Source of the DNA: Motiliproteus sp036964625
GTDB lineage: Bacteria; Pseudomonadota; Gammaproteobacteria; Pseudomonadales; Balneatricaceae
Length of the DNA: 29,350 bases
Direction of reading: 5' to 3'
Assembly (NCBI GenBank): GCA_036964625.1
Contig: JBALTG010000052.1
Location: 1-29,350, forward strand
Shown here one piece after another: positions 7,611-15,707 of the stretch. The position numbers and the translations under genes were made by a program. The notes under the pieces are model-generated. The model searched no databases. It was not told the origin of the DNA and was given only the letters and a program-made list of their open reading frames with translations. Position 1 is the first letter of the stretch; each line of letters opens with the position of its first letter.

Positions 7611-10055
7611 ATGGACACGTTTTACCGAGGTCTGATCCGCCAACGCTATCTGGTTACATTGCTATTGCTCACACTGATTGCAGTGGCGACCTATGGCGCC
7701 CAAAAACTAGTTTTCAAAAGTGATTACCGGGTTTTCTTTGGTCAAGATAACCCGCAACTGCAGACCTTTGAGCGGATGCAACAAACGTTCGCCAAGAGCG
7801 ACAATGTGCTGTTTATTTTAGTGCCTAAAAAGGGTGATGTCTTTACTCCTGACACCCTGCAAGCTCTCGACTGGTTGACCACGCAAAGCTGGCAGTTACC
7901 CTATTCAACCCGGGTCGATTCGATCACCAACTTCCAGCACACCTTTGCAGAAGAGGATGACTTAATTGTTGAGGATCTGGTGCTGGACCCCGCCAAGCTG
8001 GATACGGCGCAGATCGCTCGTATCAAACAGGTGGCATTGAGCGAGCCGCTGCTGGTGCACCGATTGGTGTCCACCGACGGTTCGGTAGCGGCAGTTAACG
8101 CCAGCATCCACTTTCCCGGCATCAATCTGGTTGAAGAGACACCCGAGGTGGTAGCCGAGGTGCGTAACATCCGCGATCAGTTACTCCAGCGCTACCCCGA
8201 CCTGGATGTCTACCTGACCGGCATGGTAATGATGAACAACACCTTTTCCGAAGCCTCCCTCAACGACAGCAAAACCCTGGTTCCGCTGATGTTCCTGGTG
8301 GTGCTCGGGCTGATCGGGGTGTTGGTTCGAACCGTCAGCGGCCTGCTCGCCACCCTGGTCATTGTCATCACCAGCATCGCCGGAGCGATGGGCCTGGCTG
8401 GCTGGAGCGGGATGTACCTGACCGCGCCCTCCGCCGCGGCACCCATTATCATCCTGACCCTGGCGGTGGCCGACTGCGTCCATGTCCTGAGTACGTTCTA
8501 CCATGAGATGCGCTCCGGGGTGGCGCGTAAACAGGCCCTGATCAGCAGTTTGCGCATCAATACCCAGCCAGTCATTCTCACCAGCGCCACCACCGCGATC
8601 GGTTTTCTGAGTATGAATTTCAGCGACTCACCGCCCTTCGCCGACCTGGGCAACATTGTCGCCATCGGTGTGACACTCGCCTGCATCCTGGCGCTGACAC
8701 TGTTGCCGGCGCTGCTGGCGATCCTCCCTCTGAAGGTCACCCCGCAAGCCAAGAACAGCCAAAGCCTGATGGATCGCATCGCACAGTTTGTCATCGGTAA
8801 CCGACGCATCCTGCTGTGGAGTTCCCTTGCCGTCATCGTGGTCACCGTTAGCCAGATCCCCCGCAATGAGCTTAACGATAATTTTGTTGAATATTTTGAT
8901 CACAGTATCCCGTTCCGGGTCGCCTCTGACTTCAGTAACGAGCACCTGACCGGAATGGCAATGATGGAGTTCGAGCTGAGCGCGGATGAAAGCGGTGGCA
9001 TCAGCAACCCGGCGTTTCTGCAAGCCACCGACCGGCTGGTGCAGTGGCTGCTGCAACAGCCCGAAACGCTGCATGTCAACAGCCTCAGCGACACCATGAA
9101 GCGCCTTAATCGCAACATGCATGGTGATGATCCGAGCTACTACCGACTCCCTGAATCACGCGAACTGGCCGCCCAGTACCTGCTGCTGTACGAGATGTCG
9201 CTACCCTACGGCCTGGACCTGAACAACCAGATCAACATCGACAAGTCAGCCATTCGTATCGTGGCCAGCTACCACAACCTCAGCAGCAACCAGATGCTGG
9301 ATCTGGAGCAGCGTGCCTACACCTGGATGGAGGCCAATATCCCCGTGGTGCAAGGGGTCATCGCCAGTGCGCCGCTGATGTTCTCGCACATCGGCAAGCG
9401 CAACATCCATAGCATGCTGATCGGAACCCTGACCGCACTGGTACTCATTTCAGTCCTGCTGGGGTTCGCGCTGCGCTCATGGAAACTGGGGGTTCTGAGC
9501 CTGGCACCGAACCTGGTACCGGCAGGTATCGCGTTCGGAATCTGGGGAATCTGGGTCTCAGAAGTGGGCTTGGCGCTGTCTGTAGTAACCGCCATGACTC
9601 TGGGAATCGTCGTCGATGACACCGTTCACTTTCTCAGCAAGTACCTGCACGCCCGCCGCCAGCGCGGCAATGCCACCCGCGAAGCGCTAGTCTACGCTTT
9701 TCACAGTGTCGGTAAGGCGCTATGGATCACCACCCTGGTCCTCGCTGCCGGCTTTATGGTCCTGTCGCTATCCAGCTTTAAAATCAACGCCGATATGGGA
9801 CTGCTGACGGCGATCACCATTATCATCGCACTGATTGTCGACTTTATCCTGCTGCCAATACTGATTATGCTGTTTGATGCGGATGAGGAGCCTTCAGCGG
9901 GTAAAGAGCCTTCAGCGAGTAAAGAGCCTTCAGCGGGTAAAGAGCCTTCAGCGGGTAAAGAGCCATCTGCGGGTAAAGAGCCGTCAGCCATTAATCAGCC
10001 CACCCCCGCGAACGCCACCGTATCGACCCGTTCTGCTACCCGCCAGGAGATTTGA
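7611..10055 (+). CDS. MMPL/RND family transporter with a repeat tail
   Basis: An 814-residue RND-superfamily permease of the MMPL type (COG1033). It has two homologous halves. Each has one helix (about 12-32 and 400-420), a large periplasmic domain, then a five-helix block (about 220-375 and 600-760). The first loop starts SDYRVFFGQDNPQLQTFE, typical of the group. Acidic residues in helix 4 of each half (AVADCVHVL and GIVVDDTVHF) fit the proton relay. Such pumps export lipids, hopanoids or other hydrophobic molecules using proton motive force. The cytoplasmic tail holds five EPSAGK-type repeats followed by a Pro/Ala/Thr stretch. It is the first gene of a three-gene operon with a LolA-like protein and an outer-membrane barrel; an AGGAAA ribosome-binding site precedes the ATG. 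The substrate is unknown. Confidence 0.9.
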   Translation: MDTFYRGLIRQRYLVTLLLLTLIAVATYGAQKLVFKSDYRVFFGQDNPQLQTFERMQQTFAKSDNVLFILVPKKGDVFTPDTLQALDWLTTQSWQLPYSTRVDSITNFQHTFAEEDDLIVEDLVLDPAKLDTAQIARIKQVALSEPLLVHRLVSTDGSVAAVNASIHFPGINLVEETPEVVAEVRNIRDQLLQRYPDLDVYLTGMVMMNNTFSEASLNDSKTLVPLMFLVVLGLIGVLVRTVSGLLATLVIVITSIAGAMGLAGWSGMYLTAPSAAAPIIILTLAVADCVHVLSTFYHEMRSGVARKQALISSLRINTQPVILTSATTAIGFLSMNFSDSPPFADLGNIVAIGVTLACILALTLLPALLAILPLKVTPQAKNSQSLMDRIAQFVIGNRRILLWSSLAVIVVTVSQIPRNELNDNFVEYFDHSIPFRVASDFSNEHLTGMAMMEFELSADESGGISNPAFLQATDRLVQWLLQQPETLHVNSLSDTMKRLNRNMHGDDPSYYRLPESRELAAQYLLLYEMSLPYGLDLNNQINIDKSAIRIVASYHNLSSNQMLDLEQRAYTWMEANIPVVQGVIASAPLMFSHIGKRNIHSMLIGTLTALVLISVLLGFALRSWKLGVLSLAPNLVPAGIAFGIWGIWVSEVGLALSVVTAMTLGIVVDDTVHFLSKYLHARRQRGNATREALVYAFHSVGKALWITTLVLAAGFMVLSLSSFKINADMGLLTAITIIIALIVDFILLPILIMLFDADEEPSAGKEPSASKEPSAGKEPSAGKEPSAGKEPSAINQPTPANATVSTRSATRQEI
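9888..9992 (+). repeat. 18-bp in-frame tandem repeat (EPSAGK x5 plus partial)
   Basis: Five full 18-nt units of GAGCCTTCAGCGGGTAAA, with a few substitutions, and one partial unit encode Glu-Pro-Ser-Ala-Gly/Ser-Lys. They lie in the C-terminal cytoplasmic tail of the RND transporter, just after the last membrane helix. The nucleotide identity between units points to recent duplication. The unit is a multiple of 3, so copy-number change only alters tail length. Confidence 0.95.
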
Positions 10056-10056
10056 C

Positions 10057-10863
10057 ATGATTCCTCGTTTACTCAGTTCAATCAGCCTCACCGCTCTGCT
10101 GCTAGGCCTGTCGCTACCCAGCAGTTTTGCTGCTACTGTCGAAGACACTGTCGCCAAGGGGCTATCTATCGTGACCGAGGTCGATCGCCGCAATCTGGGC
10201 TGGGGAGATACCCGGTCCCAGATGAAGATGGCGCTGCGCAATGCCTATGGCGATACCAGCGAACGCCTATTGCGAACCCAAACCCTGGAGGTCGATGGCG
10301 ATGGCGACAAAGGGCTGAGCATTTTCGACCAGCCGCGTGATGTCAAGGGCACCGCATTTCTGACCTTCTCCCACGCTCTCGAGCCCGACGATCAGTGGAT
10401 CTACCTACCGGCGTTAAAGCGGGTTAAGCGGATCTCGTCACGGAACAAATCCGGGCCCTTTATGGGCAGCGAATTTGCCTATGAAGATATGGCTTCATTT
10501 GAAGTGGCCAAATACAACTACCGCTACCTGCGTGACGAGGTACTAGACGGGCTTGACTGCTACGTTGTCGAAAGTTACCCCAACGATAAAAACTCCGGTT
10601 ACACCCGCCTCGTCAGCTGGTTCGACAAACAGGATTACCAGGTGCGCAAGATCGAATACTTTGACCGCAAAGACGCCCCCCTTAAAACCCTGGTGCTCAG
10701 CGATTACCAACACTTTCTGGATCGTTTCTGGCGCCCTCGGCAGCTGCAGATGACTAACCTGCAAACGGGCAAAAGCACCTTATTGAGCATCAGCGAAATC
10801 CGTTTTAAAACCGGATTAACCGATGCTAATTTCAACAAAAACAGCCTAGCGCGAGCCAAGTAA
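10057..10863 (+). CDS. LolA-like 'outer membrane lipoprotein-sorting protein'
   Basis: A 268-residue periplasmic protein of the PF17131/COG2834 type. A Sec signal peptide (LLSSISLTALLLGLSLPSSF) is cleaved near residue 25. The mature domain shows the family core: KGTAFLTFSH, DDQWIYLPALKRVKRI, the SGPFMGSEFAYEDM motif and a DCYVVES strand, all expected in a half-open beta-barrel that holds acyl chains. In this position such proteins are thought to carry a lipid between the inner-membrane RND pump and the outer membrane. That role is inferred from fold and context, not shown. I used the ATG at 10057, with an AGGAGA ribosome-binding site inside the end of the pump gene; only 1 nt separates the two genes. 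The frame continues upstream but only as out-of-frame reading of the pump's repeat tail. Confidence 0.88.
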   Translation: MIPRLLSSISLTALLLGLSLPSSFAATVEDTVAKGLSIVTEVDRRNLGWGDTRSQMKMALRNAYGDTSERLLRTQTLEVDGDGDKGLSIFDQPRDVKGTAFLTFSHALEPDDQWIYLPALKRVKRISSRNKSGPFMGSEFAYEDMASFEVAKYNYRYLRDEVLDGLDCYVVESYPNDKNSGYTRLVSWFDKQDYQVRKIEYFDRKDAPLKTLVLSDYQHFLDRFWRPRQLQMTNLQTGKSTLLSISEIRFKTGLTDANFNKNSLARAK

Positions 10864-10864
10864 C

Positions 10865-12127
10865 ATGCCCCCCGTCAGCCTCCGATCAGCCGCGCTACAA
10901 TCCAGTGCCCTCCTGGCTACAGCTCTAACAACGCTGCTGACAGCAGGCCTGACAACCGTCTTGACAACGACACGAGCAAACGCCGCAGATTTAACCCAGA
11001 TCACCGGCTCGGCTGAGCTGCAGCAGCGCAACTTTTTCGAGGATCCGCTCGACCCCAGACAGCACAACAACTACAGCTCGATCGCCGCCACGGCGGAGTT
11101 TTATCACAGTTGGAACGACCAGAACGATGCCATAACCATCACCCCGTTCGGTCGCTATGATCAGCACGACAACGAACGCAGCCACGCCGATCTGCGCGAG
11201 CTGAACTGGCTCCATGTCTTTGATGGCCGGCAGGTGCGCACGGGAGTCGGCAAGGTGTTCTGGGGCAGCACCGAATCCCTGCATCTGGTCGATATCATCA
11301 ACCAGACCGATACCCTCGAAGGGGTTGATGGCGAGGATAAACTGGGCCAGCCGATGGTGCACTTCAGCTATCTGTTAGAGCAGGGCGAGTTCAGTCTGTT
11401 CTGGCTTCCCTACTTCAGAGAGCGCGCGTTCTCCGGCACCCAGGGCCGCCCACGAACCCCGCTACCGGTCGATAGCGACAACCCGCTCTACAGCTCGAGT
11501 CAGAAACGCAAGCATCTGGATATTGCCATCCGTTGGAGTTATTCATGGGATAGCACCGACATCGCCCTGTCGCACTTTAAAGGCACCAGCCGCGAACCGA
11601 CATTGATCCCCAACACCGGCAAGTCCCTTACCGCCACCGCGCTGATTCCCAAGTACGAACAGATTGATCAAACCGGGCTGGAACTGACCAGCGCCTGGGG
11701 TGACTGGTTATGGAAACTGGAGGCGATAGCTAACCGCGGACTGGATGCGGGAAGCTACAGCGCCGCCGTGGCCGGATTTGAATACACCCGGGTGGGCGTT
11801 TTCGACAGCAACCTGGATCTGGGTGTTTTGGCAGAATACCTCTACGACGACCGCGGTCAGCAGGCCACGAGCCCGTTCCAGGATGACCTCTTCCTGGGTC
11901 TGCGACTGACCCTCAATGATTTCCAATCGACCGAGCTGCTCGGCGGGCTTATCTACGATAACGACAACTATGCCAGATTAGTATTTATCGAAGCCAGTCG
12001 ACGCCTGGGAAGCCAGTTCAAAGCAAGCCTGGAAGCTCGCCTATTCGATAAGCTGGCTCCCGGTGATCCGCTTTTCAGTCTGCGTGAAGATAGCTTCGTG
12101 GAACTCAATGTCGAGTATTTCTTTTAG
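10865..12127 (+). CDS. Outer-membrane beta-barrel protein of the RND/LolA-like operon
   Basis: A 420-residue protein with a long Thr/Ala/Leu-rich signal peptide, cleaved near RANA-A (residue 40). Alternating amphipathic strands follow, ending in VEYFF, the terminal Phe expected of an outer-membrane barrel recognised by BAM. Strand-rich motifs include TITPFGRYDQHDNERSHADL, VRTGVGKVFWGSTESLHLVD and LGVLAEYLYDDRGQ. The layout resembles the DUF1302/alginate-export-like porins that accompany MMPL pumps, but I cannot assign a named family with certainty. It starts 1 nt after the LolA-like stop, with only a weak ribosome-binding site, so translation is probably coupled. Likely role: outer-membrane acceptor or channel for what the pump exports. 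Confidence 0.78.
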   Translation: MPPVSLRSAALQSSALLATALTTLLTAGLTTVLTTTRANAADLTQITGSAELQQRNFFEDPLDPRQHNNYSSIAATAEFYHSWNDQNDAITITPFGRYDQHDNERSHADLRELNWLHVFDGRQVRTGVGKVFWGSTESLHLVDIINQTDTLEGVDGEDKLGQPMVHFSYLLEQGEFSLFWLPYFRERAFSGTQGRPRTPLPVDSDNPLYSSSQKRKHLDIAIRWSYSWDSTDIALSHFKGTSREPTLIPNTGKSLTATALIPKYEQIDQTGLELTSAWGDWLWKLEAIANRGLDAGSYSAAVAGFEYTRVGVFDSNLDLGVLAEYLYDDRGQQATSPFQDDLFLGLRLTLNDFQSTELLGGLIYDNDNYARLVFIEASRRLGSQFKASLEARLFDKLAPGDPLFSLREDSFVELNVEYFF

Positions 12128-12332
12128 CGGTCGACACTTAATCCAGCCCTTGAACAAACTGTTTGGTTTGCTGGATGGAACCGGCTATCCAGATAGTGCT
12201 CTAAGACAGCGAAGCCTGAACCGCAACAGGAAGTTCACCCCCACAGCGCAAACCACTTTTCTTTATAGCTCAGCTGCGCCAGAATAACGCCTAAGATAAA
12301 CTCCTTTTTTTGTCCGCCCAAGGCCTTGAACC

Positions 12333-12536
12333 ATGAAGTCGTATCAATTTTTTACTGCCGACGGACGCGGTGGCACTATGCTCTGCGATGATGAAACCCT
12401 CGAAGATGCGGTAGCCGAGCTTACTCAGCGGTTTCGTAACGTCGTCAAAGTCCAGATCGGCAAAGAGAAGTGGCAGGCTGACGCACCCAGCACGCCAGAA
12501 TCCGCCACACCCACAAGCCTGACTCAAACAGACTGA
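12333..12536 (+). CDS. Small hypothetical protein (67 aa)
   Basis: The frame starts MKSYQFFTADGRGGTMLCDD and has the composition of a small folded alpha/beta domain (residues 1-50), followed by a Pro/Thr/Ser-rich tail. The ribosome-binding site is weak (AAGGCC). It lies downstream of the RND operon by 205 bp and is convergent with a small membrane protein. No signal peptide or membrane helix is visible. Function unknown. Confidence 0.5.
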   Translation: MKSYQFFTADGRGGTMLCDDETLEDAVAELTQRFRNVVKVQIGKEKWQADAPSTPESATPTSLTQTD

Positions 12537-12557
12537 CCAATTTCTGATTCGAATCGA

Positions 12558-12914
12558 TTAGCCCATTTTGCTTAAGCGTAGCGTCAAACGTCTGTTTTTA
12601 TTGATTTGTACCACCAGAGCGATCAGTAGGACGAATGCCAGCAGACAAACCAGAAACATCAGCCCGAGACTGGTGTTCAGTGCGCCCAGCCAGCTCTCCT
12701 GAGCCTGACTGCACTGATTGGAAAAAGCGATCAGCAGACTCCGCAGCCCGCGAGCACTATCGAGTAGAGTCGCTATCGAGTTAATCTCTGCCGAGGTCTG
12801 GGTCAAAATATTCAGACCACCCCGGACCGACAAGGCCGCGATCAGCGCGCCAACTATCGCCACACCCGCGCCCCAGCACCACAACATCGCCCCATCATTT
12901 TTTTTCAAACACAC
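12558..12914 (-). CDS. Small two-helix membrane protein, hypothetical
   Basis: Up to 118 residues with two hydrophobic helices (about 10-30 and 81-104) around a roughly 50-residue, probably periplasmic, loop (TSAEINSIATLLDSARGLRS). The layout recalls the N-terminal sensor part of a chemoreceptor but lacks any signalling domain. The start is uncertain: the frame opens with GTG at 12914, but the AAGGAAGG ribosome-binding site is better spaced for TTG at 12908. It follows the DUF3179 gene after a 67-nt gap on the same strand. Function unknown. Confidence 0.6.
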   Translation of the reverse strand: MCLKKNDGAMLWCWGAGVAIVGALIAALSVRGGLNILTQTSAEINSIATLLDSARGLRSLLIAFSNQCSQAQESWLGALNTSLGLMFLVCLLAFVLLIALVVQINKNRRLTLRLSKMG

Positions 12915-12981
12915 CTTCCTTTCAACTTTAGCGTCACCTGCTCGGCCTATACGTCAGCATATCGCCCATCTTACCAACAAC

Positions 12982-14073
12982 TTAATGCTTAAAAGTAAAA
13001 ACCTCCGTTTGCGGATGAAAACCATACCAGGCAAACCAGAAGCTGTTGATCACCGGCAGCTCATCGCCAGTCTGATCAAAGACCCTGCCCGATCGGCTCG
13101 GCAGATCATACTCAACCCGCAGCAATCTTCCAGCCACGCGATCTAACAGCTGAGTCTGCTCCTTTCGCTTGGCCAGCTCCGCAAACGGGTAGGCCTTAAA
13201 GGCTCCATCCACCTCAACACCCAGCACCCTTTCCTTGGGGTGGTAGCGGCGACTCAAGAACTCAACCGGAAAGTACAACCGCTCACTGTTGTCATAATTA
13301 CCATAAGGGCTGCGCAGATAATCACGGGAATATCCGGTATCAGTGGAGAGCAGTCGCGTATCGGGGTGTTCGGATCGCCAGCGCTGCCAGCTGGTCAGGG
13401 CCGCGGGTAACATCTGCAAGCGCTGGCCGATTAACGGCCCGCTGATCGCCTCTCCGGTAATTTGCGACCATAACGATTGCTGCTGCCGGTCATACAGCAG
13501 CAGGTCACTGTTATAAAGCAGCCCGGAAACCCCGAACTGCAGTGTCTGACCCTGCACAGTGGCATTAAACACCAGCGCGGTACCGCAGAGCGGACAGTAA
13601 GAGATCACCACCGCTTGCGAACCGATACGGTCATTAACCAGCTCGTGCCAATTGAGAATAGCGACGGGATAAGCCCGACTCTCGCCATTTAGTTCGACCC
13701 CCACTACCAAGCTATGGGGCTCTAACAGCTGATCCTCATCTGCGGATACAAATTTGGGTTGGTCGATAGAGGGAATGCCATCTCGGGGAGGTCCGCCTTG
13801 GAATATTTTAGCAACCGGCAGGGTACTACCTTCAAGGTCAAAGCCGTTGTAACTCTGGGCGAAACTCTGCGCGCTCAACAGCAACAGTAGCGCCAACCAC
13901 AGCCCCTGCAACCGCCTTCTTTGCAGCAATCCGCCCTGCAACAGCCCCCTTTGCAGTAATCCGCCCTGCGACAGCCTCCTTTGCAGCAATCCGCCCTGCA
14001 GCAATTCCTCCTGCAACAGCCCCGATAGCCACCCCCTGGCTGCCGCCCATTGCGCTGCCATCTTCAGCATCAT
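12982..14073 (-). CDS. DUF3179 domain-containing secreted protein
   Basis: A 363-residue secreted protein. The DUF3179 domain covers about residues 95-350 and shows the diagnostic VVISYCPLCGTALVF (CPLCG at 160-164), FGVSGLLYNSDLLLYDR, and SLWSQITGEAISGPLIGQ. The two cysteines suggest a metal or redox site, but the family has no established function. The signal peptide is abnormal. Four 10-residue units (GLLQ.R.LQG type, residues 18-57) precede the hydrophobic core LWLALLLLLSAQSFAQ, giving an n-region of nearly 60 residues. A G-rich ribosome-binding site (GGAGCAGGGGGCG) sits before the ATG. It lies 75 nt downstream of lrp on the same strand. Confidence 0.85.
   Translation of the reverse strand: MMLKMAAQWAAARGWLSGLLQEELLQGGLLQRRLSQGGLLQRGLLQGGLLQRRRLQGLWLALLLLLSAQSFAQSYNGFDLEGSTLPVAKIFQGGPPRDGIPSIDQPKFVSADEDQLLEPHSLVVGVELNGESRAYPVAILNWHELVNDRIGSQAVVISYCPLCGTALVFNATVQGQTLQFGVSGLLYNSDLLLYDRQQQSLWSQITGEAISGPLIGQRLQMLPAALTSWQRWRSEHPDTRLLSTDTGYSRDYLRSPYGNYDNSERLYFPVEFLSRRYHPKERVLGVEVDGAFKAYPFAELAKRKEQTQLLDRVAGRLLRVEYDLPSRSGRVFDQTGDELPVINSFWFAWYGFHPQTEVFTFKH
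13903..14022 (-). repeat. 30-bp in-frame tandem repeat x4 in the DUF3179 signal peptide
   Basis: Four adjacent 30-nt units built on CTGCAGGGCGGATTGCTGCA encode GLLQEELLQG, GLLQRRLSQG, GLLQRGLLQG and GLLQRRRLQG. They extend the positively charged part of the signal peptide. Units differ by a few substitutions, so the array is younger than the gene but not brand new. CTGCA words inside each unit make a sub-repeat. Confidence 0.92.
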
Positions 14074-14148
14074 CGCCCCCTGCTCCCCACTGGATTCAGG
14101 ATCTAGACGCGCGCGCAGAGCGTCTGTTACAGCAGCCCTGCTTTGCCG

Positions 14149-14652
14149 CTACTCCCCGGATTTCAGTTCAGGCACCCGAATCGACGCAGTCTCTTTGACC
14201 TCCTCCATCACGATATAGCTGCGTGACTTATCGACATTCGGCAGTGTAATCAACAGTTCGCCCAGCAGCTCCCGGTAGGCCGACATCTCACTGATACGCG
14301 CTTTGATCAGGTAATCAAACTCTCCGGAAACCAGATGACACTCCATCACCTGAGAAATTTTCAACACTTCACGCTTAAAGTCTTCGAACACGGAAGCAGA
14401 ACGATAGGTCAAACTAATCTCGACAAACACCAGCAAACCAGCTTCTAGACAGTGCGGGTCAAGTATCGCGGCATAACCCTTGATAACGCCGTCTTTCTCC
14501 AGCCTCCGGACCCGCTCCAGACAGGGTGTCGTACTCAGCCCCACCTCCGTCGCCAGATCCACATAGGACATACGGCCATTACCCTGCAACTGACGCAGAA
14601 TATTACGATCAATACGGTCGAGCTTTCTGACTTTCCTCACTACAGCACCCAT
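14149..14652 (-). CDS. lrp: Leucine-responsive regulator Lrp (AsnC family)
   Basis: The 167-residue protein is strongly similar to E. coli Lrp. It has LDRIDRNILRQLQGNGRMS (11-29), the helix-turn-helix region with GLSTTPCLERVRRLEKDGVI, and the RAM/effector domain with ECHLVSGEFDYLIKARI and a SRSYIVMEEVKET end. Lrp is a global regulator of amino-acid metabolism, binding DNA as octamers and responding to leucine or alanine. I chose the ATG at 14652 because similarity begins just after it; an in-frame ATG at 14673 is possible, and neither has an ideal ribosome-binding site. The DUF3179 gene follows on the same strand. No amino-acid catabolic gene is adjacent. Confidence 0.92.
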   Translation of the reverse strand: MGAVVRKVRKLDRIDRNILRQLQGNGRMSYVDLATEVGLSTTPCLERVRRLEKDGVIKGYAAILDPHCLEAGLLVFVEISLTYRSASVFEDFKREVLKISQVMECHLVSGEFDYLIKARISEMSAYRELLGELLITLPNVDKSRSYIVMEEVKETASIRVPELKSGE

Positions 14653-14803
14653 CACCTTTAATATCAGCCTCATGGCCAACAAAAAATTAAACTAGAGAAT
14701 AAAACCAGAGAATCAACAATAGAGAGCAAGTCTATTAATCAAGAACGCAAAAGGCCAGAAAAAAACCTGGCTATGCTCATCTCTTTGTTTTTACTCCGTG
14801 TGT

Positions 14804-15042
14804 CTAAGAGCCTGTCAGACTTAACACTAATCTGCTGCGGAAAAGTCGAATTTGGTCATATTTCCCGATCTCTCTCGTTAAATAGCTCGCTATTCACAAG
14901 CTGCGTCCCTGCAGCTTGCCCTACGGGCAGCTATTGCTGTGTAAATCGGCTTTCCTGCCGATTTATCGCCTCGATAGATCGAAAAATCTGCCCCAAATCG
15001 TCTTCCCCTCGCTACGATCGGCTAAGTCCGACAGCCTCCTAG
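14804..15042. repeat. Inverted-repeat element, copy B (MITE-like, 239 bp)
   Basis: The left end CTAAGAGCCTGTCAGACTTA (14804-14823) and right end TAAGTCCGACAGCCTCCTAG (15023-15042) are inverted copies with 3 mismatches in 20. The interior matches copy A at 3320-3482 near both ends, but carries about 75 extra bp in the middle, including hairpins AAGCTGC/GCAGCTT (14898-14917) and AAATCGGC/GCCGATTT (14943-14964). The right end lies inside the 3' end of a membrane-protein gene read from the right and supplies its last codons and stop. It encodes no protein of its own. Confidence 0.82.
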
Positions 15043-15640
15043 GGGGCGCTGGATGAGTCGGCTTGAGTAATCGCCGCAAGCTAAGTAACTGCGGACGAAG
15101 CTGCACCTGACGCTCTCCAGGCGCTACCTGGGCAACGATCGAATCGACCTGCAAGCGCACCTGCTGCAGCCTGACCTGCTCCTGCGCACGCCACAACTCC
15201 AACCCTTCAAGCACCTCGTGCGCTGTTTTTTCGGCTTGTTCAAGGGGACGCAGATCAAGCGTCGCAATACGTTGCAATTGCTTTCGAAAGGATTGAAGCA
15301 CCTGATTGAACCGTCCTGTCCAGAGCGCATGCGCGGCAAGTAGGGCCAGGGTATTAACAATACTCATCACCAATACGACCCAGCCCATCTGCTGTAAAAA
15401 CTCTGGCAACAGCGAGACCTGGGCGCTGCGGTGAATGGTAAAGAGGTTGGCATCGACGATGGTGCTAAAACGCTGATACAGATAGAACATCGCAGCCACT
15501 AGCATGCTGGTCTCCAGCAACACTAGTGCAACTAACAACCTACCTTGCAAACGTTTATCAATCAGCAGCCGTTTACGCAGTCGCTGGTTATGCGGCTCGT
15601 GTTGCCGCTCGGGGTTCCGAGGTCGTGACATTGAAAACAT
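14963..15640 (-). CDS. Two-helix membrane protein, chemoreceptor-like N-terminal layout (gene 2 of pair)
   Basis: A 225-residue protein from the ATG at 15640, which has an AAGGA ribosome-binding site 8 nt upstream; a longer frame to 15715 lacks one. The N-terminus is basic, then helix 1 (LLVALVLLETSMLVAAMFYL) and helix 2 (GWVVLVMSIVNTLALLAAHAL) enclose a short periplasmic loop. A cytoplasmic helix rich in Gln and Leu follows, probably coiled coil. This is the layout of HAMP-type signalling proteins without an output domain. About 27 C-terminal residues come from the inverted-repeat element: element B starts at 15042 and the stop codon is inside it. The protein may therefore have lost or changed its original end. 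It lies 67 nt downstream of a similar gene, probably in the same operon. Confidence 0.65.
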   Translation of the reverse strand: MFSMSRPRNPERQHEPHNQRLRKRLLIDKRLQGRLLVALVLLETSMLVAAMFYLYQRFSTIVDANLFTIHRSAQVSLLPEFLQQMGWVVLVMSIVNTLALLAAHALWTGRFNQVLQSFRKQLQRIATLDLRPLEQAEKTAHEVLEGLELWRAQEQVRLQQVRLQVDSIVAQVAPGERQVQLRPQLLSLRRLLKPTHPAPPRRLSDLADRSEGKTIWGRFFDLSRR

Positions 15641-15707
15641 AGATTTGATCCTTGTTGGGCACCACCACCTCTGGTCGACTTGCACTGTAGCCCTGGGTCC
15701 AGGCCGA

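Noticed and set aside
9874..10056. Upstream extension of the LolA-like protein with RVKSLQ repeats
   Set aside because: It is the RND tail repeat read in another frame. The signal peptide starts at the ATG at 10057, behind a good ribosome-binding site.
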